DNA from: Mesorhizobium sp. B4-1-3
GTDB taxonomy: Bacteria; Pseudomonadota; Alphaproteobacteria; Rhizobiales; Rhizobiaceae
NCBI RefSeq assembly: GCF_006439355.1
Contig: NZ_VFTG01000006.1
Location: 62,001-126,000, forward strand
Direction of reading: 5' to 3'
DNA length: 64,000 bases
Shown: positions 58,825 through 64,000 of the stretch, piece by piece
How the letters are laid out: every line of letters starts with the position of its first letter
Position numbering within the stretch: position 1 is the first letter of the stretch
The notes under the pieces: model-generated
Database searches by the model: none
What the model was told of the DNA's origin: nothing
The model's input: only the letters and a program-made list of their open reading frames with translations
Position numbers and translations under genes: made by a program

Positions 58825-61146
58825 TTAGTGTCGCCTTGTCGTGTCCTTCGGCCTTGGGACACCGGTTTCCGAATCCTCGTCGCGCACTTCATGGCGACGG
58901 GCTTTGAGCACCGCCTCGTTCTCCTCGACGCCCTCTTCGATAGCATCGGCTTCCGCACTGGCGTTTTTGCCATCCGGACGCTGCGGCGGCGTGCCGGCAA
59001 AGCCCGGCCCCTCGCCCTGCGGCGCATCATCCGGCACGCCTTCATGCGCAGCGTGCTCCTTGTCGAACTTGATGACCGGCTCCATCTTGGCCAGCACGTC
59101 GTCCGAAAGCCAGCACAGGCTCGTATGGCCGCCGCCGAGATTCTTCACCGGCGGCACCTTCGTCTCGCACAGATTGTCGGGCACCAGCTTCTTGTAGCCG
59201 CATCGCGTCTGGAACGGGCAGCCGGTCGGCGGGTTCATCGCCGAGGGAATGTCGCCTTCGAGCACGATGTGCTTCTTGACGACGCTGGTGTCGGCGATCG
59301 GGATCGCGGACAGTAGCGCCTCGGTATAAGGGTGGTAAGGCGGCGAGAAGATCTGGTCGGTCGTGCCCTGCTCGACGATATAGCCGAGATACATCACGAC
59401 GACGCGGTCGGCGATGTAGCGTACCACCGACAGGTCGTGGCTGATGAACAGCATCGTCGTCTTGTTCTTGCGCTGGATGTCCATCAACAGCTCGGTCACC
59501 GCCGCCTGCACCGAGACGTCGAGCGCCGAGACCGGCTCGTCGGCCACCACCACCTTGGCGTCGCCGGCAAAGGCGCGCGCGACGCCGATGCGCTGCTTCT
59601 GTCCGCCCGAAAGCTGGCGCGGCTTGCGGGTCTCGAAGGCCCTGGGCAGCTTCACAAGGTCGAGCAGCTCCAGCATGCGCTGGCGTCGCTCGGCGACCGT
59701 CTTGCCGACTTTGAACTTCTCCAGCGTACGGATGATCTGCGAGCCGACGCTGTGGCTGGGGTTCAGCGTGTCGAACGGATTCTGGAACACCATCTGGATC
59801 GACGACACGGTGTCGACGCCGCGGTTCTCGATGCCCGTCGACTGGATTTCCTTGTTAGCCAAAGTCACCGTGCCGGAGCTGGCGGTCTCGAGACCCAGAA
59901 GCACCTTGGCCAGTGTCGACTTTCCGCAGCCGGACTCGCCGACGATCGCCACGGTCTCGGATTCGCGCGCGGTGAACGAGATCGTCTCGTTGGCCTTGAC
60001 GACGCGGCCTTCGCTGGAGCCGAACACCTCGCTGCCGCCGACCTTGTAGTATTTCTTGAGGTCCTGGATCTTCAGCACCGGCGCGCCGGGCTCGACCTTT
60101 TCGCTGACCTTCTTGGCGCCGGGCGGCAGCGCCTCCCAGTCGATCTCGTTGAAGCGCACGCAGCGCGAGAAATGCCCCTCATGGCCCTCGACCGGGATCA
60201 TCGGGATCTCCGCCGCGTTGCAGACGCCCTCGACGAAATGGTGGCAGCGCGGCCCGAAATTGCAGCCCTTCGGCCGCTCATGCGGCAGCGGCAACTGTCC
60301 GGGAATGGAGATCAGCGGCCGCGAATTCTTGTCGGCGCCGGGCAGCGGGATCGAGCGGAACAGCCCCTGCGTGTAGGGATGGCGCATCCGGTCGAACACG
60401 TCCTCGATCTTGCCGGTCTCGACCGCCTCGCCGGAATACATCACCGTGATCTTGTCGCAGGTTTCCAGGATGAGGCCGAGATTGTGCGACACGAAGATCA
60501 TCGAGGTGCCGAACTTCTCGCCGAGCCCCTTGACCAGTTCGACGATGCCAGCCTCGACCGTGACGTCGAGCGCGGTGGTCGGCTCGTCGAGCAGAAGCAG
60601 CGCCGGCTTCGACAGCAGCGCCATGGCGATGACGATGCGCTGCTGCTGGCCGCCGGAAAGCTGGTGCGGATAGGAGCGCATCATGCGCTCCGGATCGGGC
60701 AACTTCACCGCCCGCACCATATCAAGGGCGCGGCTGTAAGCCTCTTCCTTCGACACCTTGTCGTGGATCAGCGGCACTTCCATCAGTTGCTGGCCGATCT
60801 TCATCGCCGGGTTAAGGCTCGCCATCGGCTCCTGGTAGATCATGGCGATCTTGTTGCCGCGAATGGTGCGAAGCTCTTCGTCCGACATCTCGCCCATGTC
60901 CCTGCCCTGGAACTTGATCCGGCCGCCGACGATCTTCCCGATATTGGAGAGGTCGCGCATGATGCCGAGCGACACGGTCGACTTGCCGCAGCCGGATTCG
61001 CCGACGATGCCCATCGCCTCGCCGGGCATGACCGTGCAGGAAAAATCCATCACAGCCGGGATCTCACCCTTGCGGGTGAAGAAGGAGATCGAGAGGTTCT
61101 CGATCTCGATGATGGGCTGAGCCGGATTTCGAACTGCCTCGTTCAT
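58825..61146 (-). CDS. Peptide ABC transporter, fused ATPases (DppD-DppF type)
   Basis: A 773-residue protein with both Opp/Dpp-type ATPases in one chain. First cassette about 15-275 (Walker A GESGCGKST, signature LSGGQQQR, Walker [13 protein letters not shown]) with its C-terminal oligopeptide-binding tail (CNFGPRCHHFVEGVC); second cassette about 375-625 (GESGCGKST, LSGGQKQR, VVVADEPVSALD) with a second tail (CPFQTRCGYKKLVPDNLC). The last 90 residues are acidic and disordered. MNEAVRN (ATG 61146) follows TTGGAG. It is the last gene of the importer operon that starts with the binding protein beyond the right end. Confidence 0.93.
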   Translation of the reverse strand: MNEAVRNPAQPIIEIENLSISFFTRKGEIPAVMDFSCTVMPGEAMGIVGESGCGKSTVSLGIMRDLSNIGKIVGGRIKFQGRDMGEMSDEELRTIRGNKIAMIYQEPMASLNPAMKIGQQLMEVPLIHDKVSKEEAYSRALDMVRAVKLPDPERMMRSYPHQLSGGQQQRIVIAMALLSKPALLLLDEPTTALDVTVEAGIVELVKGLGEKFGTSMIFVSHNLGLILETCDKITVMYSGEAVETGKIEDVFDRMRHPYTQGLFRSIPLPGADKNSRPLISIPGQLPLPHERPKGCNFGPRCHHFVEGVCNAAEIPMIPVEGHEGHFSRCVRFNEIDWEALPPGAKKVSEKVEPGAPVLKIQDLKKYYKVGGSEVFGSSEGRVVKANETISFTARESETVAIVGESGCGKSTLAKVLLGLETASSGTVTLANKEIQSTGIENRGVDTVSSIQMVFQNPFDTLNPSHSVGSQIIRTLEKFKVGKTVAERRQRMLELLDLVKLPRAFETRKPRQLSGGQKQRIGVARAFAGDAKVVVADEPVSALDVSVQAAVTELLMDIQRKNKTTMLFISHDLSVVRYIADRVVVMYLGYIVEQGTTDQIFSPPYHPYTEALLSAIPIADTSVVKKHIVLEGDIPSAMNPPTGCPFQTRCGYKKLVPDNLCETKVPPVKNLGGGHTSLCWLSDDVLAKMEPVIKFDKEHAAHEGVPDDAPQGEGPGFAGTPPQRPDGKNASAEADAIEEGVEENEAVLKARRHEVRDEDSETGVPRPKDTTRRH

Positions 61147-61198
61147 GGGTCGCTCCAATCCTAAATTGTTCCAGCAGGTAGGGCCTGAACCCTGACCA

Positions 61199-62356
61199 TC
61201 AATCCTTCATCGACTGTTCGCGCAGCGAATCCGCCAAAAGGTTAAGCCCCAGCACGAACGACATCAGGGCGATCGTCGGCGGCAGCGCCGGGTGGATGAA
61301 GGAACGCAACAACCGGCTGGCATCCTTGATCGCGGTGCCCCAGTCGGGGCTCTCCGGCGCCAGGCCCAGGCCGAAATAGCCGAGCGTCCCGAGCAGGATC
61401 GTCGTGTAGCCGATACGCAGGCAGGCATCGACGATCAGCGGACCCCGCGCATTGGGCAATATCTCCCACAGCATGATGTACCAGGGCGATTCACCGCGCG
61501 TCTGCGCCGCCGCCACATAGTCGCGCGTCTTGATGTCCATGGTCAGTCCGCGCACGATGCGGAACACGCCGGGGCTGGAGGCGAACACCACCGCCACGAA
61601 GATGTTGAGCTGGTTGGGATCGATGTGGACGATCTTGAGCGGATCCTTGTCGAAGACCAGGCCCGCATAGATCCAGCCGCCGACGACCAACGTGATGCCG
61701 AGCAGGATATAGAGCCGGTCCGGCCGGTTCTTGTAGCGGGTCCAGAACAGGACGCAGAAGAAGATGATCGGGAACAGGAAGAACAGTCCCGCCATCGCAT
61801 AGGGGATCGGCGTGTCCATGATGCCCGGCGTCACCAGGAGGTAGAACAACAGGATCACCGGGAAGGCCAGCACCAAGTTGGCGAGGAAGGACAAGAGCGT
61901 GTCGATCTTGCCGCCATAGTAACCGGCAGGCAGGCCGAGCGTGATGCCCACCATCAGCGCGAAGCCGGTGGCGGCCGGCGCGATGATCAAAACAATCTGG
62001 CTGCCATAGACCATGCGCGAGAACACGTCGCGCGCAAGCTTGTCGCCGCCGAAATAGTAGACCAGCTTCGACGCCGGCTCGATCGCGCCGGGCAGCGTGT
62101 CCTTCATCACCGAGACCTGGGCCAGCGGGTCGAAGGGCGAGATGGTGGAGGCGAAGATCGCCGTGAACAGCCAGAACAGGCAGATGAAGACGCCGGCAAT
62201 GCCGACGCCGCTGTCGAAGAGCTGGCCGTAGAGCCCGAGCTTCCGCCTGTAGGAAAAGCTCGCGCCCATCACCAGGATGAGCGCGACCCACACCGGCCAG
62301 AACCGCCAGAGCACGCCGAGAACGACATCGAAGGCGCTGATATATTCCGTTTGCAT
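61199..62356 (-). CDS. Peptide ABC transporter permease (DppC type), extended
   Basis: A 385-residue Opp/Dpp-type permease. The C-terminal BPD_transp_1 domain has the EAA loop (YVAAAQTRGESPWYIMLWEI) and LLGTLGYFGLGLAPESPDWG, typical of the second permease. The chain is longer than DppC (about 300) because of extra hydrophobic segments inserted after the third helix (GLFFLFPIIFFCVLFWTRYK, LYILLGITLVVGGWIYAGLV). ATG 62356 follows AGGGGCAGGG. Forms the channel with the DppB-type permease upstream (gap 11 bp). Confidence 0.9.
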   Translation of the reverse strand: MQTEYISAFDVVLGVLWRFWPVWVALILVMGASFSYRRKLGLYGQLFDSGVGIAGVFICLFWLFTAIFASTISPFDPLAQVSVMKDTLPGAIEPASKLVYYFGGDKLARDVFSRMVYGSQIVLIIAPAATGFALMVGITLGLPAGYYGGKIDTLLSFLANLVLAFPVILLFYLLVTPGIMDTPIPYAMAGLFFLFPIIFFCVLFWTRYKNRPDRLYILLGITLVVGGWIYAGLVFDKDPLKIVHIDPNQLNIFVAVVFASSPGVFRIVRGLTMDIKTRDYVAAAQTRGESPWYIMLWEILPNARGPLIVDACLRIGYTTILLGTLGYFGLGLAPESPDWGTAIKDASRLLRSFIHPALPPTIALMSFVLGLNLLADSLREQSMKD

Positions 62357-62367
62357 CGGCCCTGCCC

Positions 62368-63402
62368 CTACTGAACCCTGATACGCGGATTGAGAAACGC
62401 GTAGCCGACATCGGAAATGAGCTGCGTGATCAGCACGATGAACACCGAGACCAGCGAGCAGCCGAGCAAGAGATCGATGTCGTTGTTGCCGGCGGCTTCG
62501 ACCAGCGTATAGCCAAAACCCTGGTAGCGGAACATCACCTCTACGATGACGACACCGGTGAGCAGCCACGGGAACTGCAACATGATGACGGTGAAGGGCG
62601 CGATCAGCGCGTTGCGCAATGCGTGCTTGATGACCACGCTGCTGAAGGACAAGCCCTTCAGCCGGGCTGTGCGGATATATTGCTGCGTCATCACCTCGAC
62701 CATCGAGGCGCGTGTCATGCGCGCGATATAGCCGATGCCGTAGATCGCCAGCGTGATCACCGGCAGCGTGAAATTGTAAAAGGTGATGCCTTGGCTGGCT
62801 GACGCCGCCGAGCCGTTCAGCCAGCCGAGCCAGGATGCGAAGATGACGGTGAAGATGACGCCCGACACATATTCGGGCGTCGCCGTCGAGGCGATCGAGG
62901 CGACCGACAGCACGCGGTCGGTTCGCGAGCCTTCGCGCATGCCGGCCAGAATGCCGATGAGCAATGAGATCGGCACCATCACCGCCAGCACCCAGAACAT
63001 CAGCAATCCAGTGGCGCCGAGCGCCGGGAAGAGCTTCGCCGCGACGGTCGTCTTGAACTTGGTCGAGCAGCCGAAATCGCCCTGCAGCACGCCTGAGAAT
63101 TGCGGCTCGGTCGGGTCGTTGCAGAAGGAGAAGCGCTGCGTGGTCTTGCCGGTCGCCGGGTCGGTGATCGGATGCTTCGGCAGGACGCCAAGCCACTGGC
63201 CGTAGCGCAGGAAGAAGTTCTGCCGGTAACCGTGGTTGACCAGCCAGCTTTCAAGCTGGTCGGCGGGCGTGTGCATCTCGGTCTGGCTGATCGCCAGCTT
63301 CTTCAGATTGGGCTCGAGATTGACGAGGAAGAAGACGACCAGCGTCAGGCACAGCATCGTGAGCAGTATCGTGCCGATGCGTCTGGCGATGAATGAGAAC
63401 AT
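62368..63402 (-). CDS. Peptide ABC transporter permease (DppB type)
   Basis: A 344-residue permease of the OppB/DppB group. It starts MFSFIARRIGTILLTMLCLT, the usual first helix, and has a large periplasmic segment (about 50-120) including two cysteines (RFSFCNDPTEP, GDFGCSTKFK) that may form a disulfide. The EAA-type loop is YIRTARLKGLSFSSVVIKHA; the end is SDVGYAFLNPRIRVQ. ATG 63402 follows AGGGGGG. The gene lies behind a perfect hairpin separating it from the binding-protein gene. Confidence 0.92.
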   Translation of the reverse strand: MFSFIARRIGTILLTMLCLTLVVFFLVNLEPNLKKLAISQTEMHTPADQLESWLVNHGYRQNFFLRYGQWLGVLPKHPITDPATGKTTQRFSFCNDPTEPQFSGVLQGDFGCSTKFKTTVAAKLFPALGATGLLMFWVLAVMVPISLLIGILAGMREGSRTDRVLSVASIASTATPEYVSGVIFTVIFASWLGWLNGSAASASQGITFYNFTLPVITLAIYGIGYIARMTRASMVEVMTQQYIRTARLKGLSFSSVVIKHALRNALIAPFTVIMLQFPWLLTGVVIVEVMFRYQGFGYTLVEAAGNNDIDLLLGCSLVSVFIVLITQLISDVGYAFLNPRIRVQ

Positions 63403-63510
63403 GTGTGCCCCCCTGCCGGCCGGGTTGGGGTCAGATGTGTTCAACCCTGTTTCGTAATGCGGATGGCGCCCCGCCGCCGCTGCAGGTCATGCAACGGCAA
63501 CGAAGCTGCA

Positions 63511-63538
63511 AATACGAGGGGCGGCTGCCCCTCGTATT
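63511..63538 (-). terminator. Perfect 12-bp hairpin between binding-protein and permease genes
   Basis: AATACGAGGGGC-ggct-GCCCCTCGTATT, 15 bp after the binding-protein stop on the minus strand. Such hairpins often stabilise the binding-protein mRNA and let only part of transcription reach the permeases; the short T run fits partial termination. Confidence 0.75.
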
Positions 63539-63552
63539 CATCGCGCCATGGA

Positions 63553-64000
63553 TCACGCCTGGTCGAGCCAGACCTTGCCGAAGTCGTGCTCGTAGGTGGG
63601 GTGCATCGAGTGGTTCTTCACCTCGGGCTTGATGTTGATGTAGAGCTTGCGCCAGTAAGGCTGGATGATGATGCCGGAATCCTGCAGCATCTGCTCGATA
63701 TCTTTCATCACAACCTTGCGCTTCTCCGCATCGGCGATGCCGAGCGCCTCGTTCACTTTCTTGTCGAAGTCCGGATTGGCGTAGGCCGTCTCGTTCCACG
63801 CTTCGCCGGTGCGGTAAGCGATGGCGATCACCTGGATGCCCAGCGGGCGCATGTTCCAGTTGGTTTCCGAGAACGGATACTTCGTCCAGTCGTTCCAGAA
63901 GGTCGAGCTCGGCAGCACGGTGCGCTTCACCTTGATGCCGGCTTCGCGCAGCTGGGCGGCGATCGCGTCCGTGGTGTTCTTGTGGTAGTCCTCGTCGTTG
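63553..64000 (-). CDS. Peptide ABC transporter substrate-binding protein, C-terminal part
   Basis: The C-terminal 148 codons of a periplasmic SBP_bac_5 protein; the start lies beyond the right end of the window. Readable blocks: DEDYHKNTTDAIAAQLREAG (the conserved QLxxxGI-type block), WNDWTKYPFSETNWNMRPLG, AWNETAYANPDFDKKVNEAL, DIEQMLQDSGIIIQPYWRKL, typical of the C-terminal lobe of OppA/DppA-like proteins. It heads the importer operon with two permeases and the fused ATPases; ligand unknown. Confidence 0.92.
   Translation of the reverse strand, partial: NDEDYHKNTTDAIAAQLREAGIKVKRTVLPSSTFWNDWTKYPFSETNWNMRPLGIQVIAIAYRTGEAWNETAYANPDFDKKVNEALGIADAEKRKVVMKDIEQMLQDSGIIIQPYWRKLYINIKPEVKNHSMHPTYEHDFGKVWLDQA

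Noticed and set aside
1-64000. tRNA genes, rRNA genes, CRISPR arrays, prophage or integrase genes
   Set aside because: Reading all intergenic regions showed none; repeats here are palindromic and dispersed, not regularly spaced direct repeats.

Overview
The window is a 64 kb chromosomal segment of a Rhizobiales alphaproteobacterium, most likely Mesorhizobium or a close Phyllobacteriaceae relative. I infer this from the high-GC codon use, the mraZ-rsmH pair, betaine-lipid genes btaAB, a metF gene coupled to an ArsR-methyltransferase fusion regulator, a reductive pyrimidine-degradation cluster and several families of rhizobial-type palindromic intergenic repeats. No plasmid, phage, CRISPR, tRNA or rRNA genes were seen. 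Both window ends cut a gene: rsmH on the left and a peptide-binding protein on the right.

Layout. Positions 1-5.6 kb: start of the division/cell-wall cluster (rsmH, mraZ, minus strand), a trans-sulfuration PLP enzyme, a ParE-type toxin remnant, RNase P RNA with its promoter, a lytic transglycosylase, an amidase overlapping a TerB/DnaJ-like gene, and a small lipoprotein. 5.7-17.7 kb: a fused hydantoinase/5-oxoprolinase, then btaA-btaB behind a tandem PHO box, a serine hydrolase, two more peptidoglycan-cleaving enzymes, a group III decarboxylase and an EamA exporter. 17.8-28.5 kb: a 28-residue membrane protein, metF with its SahR-like regulator, trmO with a DUF2293 gene, an SDR, MOSC, ICMT-like, KAS III-like, tam, ettA and a T2 ribonuclease. 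28.7-33.1 kb: an alpha/beta hydrolase, a translationally coupled CaiB/BaiF transferase and ThDP enzyme, and a CHRD protein.

33.2-50.9 kb is the most coherent block. It carries a NitT/TauT-type ABC transporter, dihydropyrimidinase, beta-ureidopropionase, a beta-alanine:pyruvate-type aminotransferase, dihydropyrimidine dehydrogenase preT-preA, and two RutR-like TetR regulators. Together these would import pyrimidines (transporter role inferred) and take uracil or thymine through the dihydropyrimidine and the N-carbamoyl-beta-amino acid to the semialdehyde. Four RutR-type boxes lie upstream of the beta-ureidopropionase/regulator pair, the aminotransferase/regulator pair and preT, which ties the separated operons into one regulon. 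An unrelated SDR/MmyB-type regulator/AhpD/Rrf2 group sits inside the block.

50.9-64 kb: a frameshifted ChaC-type pseudogene, a VOC protein, DoxX, then a non-pyrrolysine MttB-family methyltransferase followed by a dimethylglycine-dehydrogenase-like flavoprotein (candidate glycine-betaine or related methylamine catabolism). A nested palindrome lies between mttB and a divergent lytic transglycosylase. The window ends in an Opp/Dpp-type peptide importer with fused ATPases.

Intergenic DNA is rich in palindromic elements: five copies of a roughly 45-bp hairpin with a constant core and covarying arms, and three larger MITE-like hairpins of 145-217 bp. I found no clearly new defence or secretion system. 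The most original signals are the RutR box set, the PHO box on btaA, the nested palindrome at mttB, the covarying repeats, and the regulator that may be translated from a leaderless mRNA.
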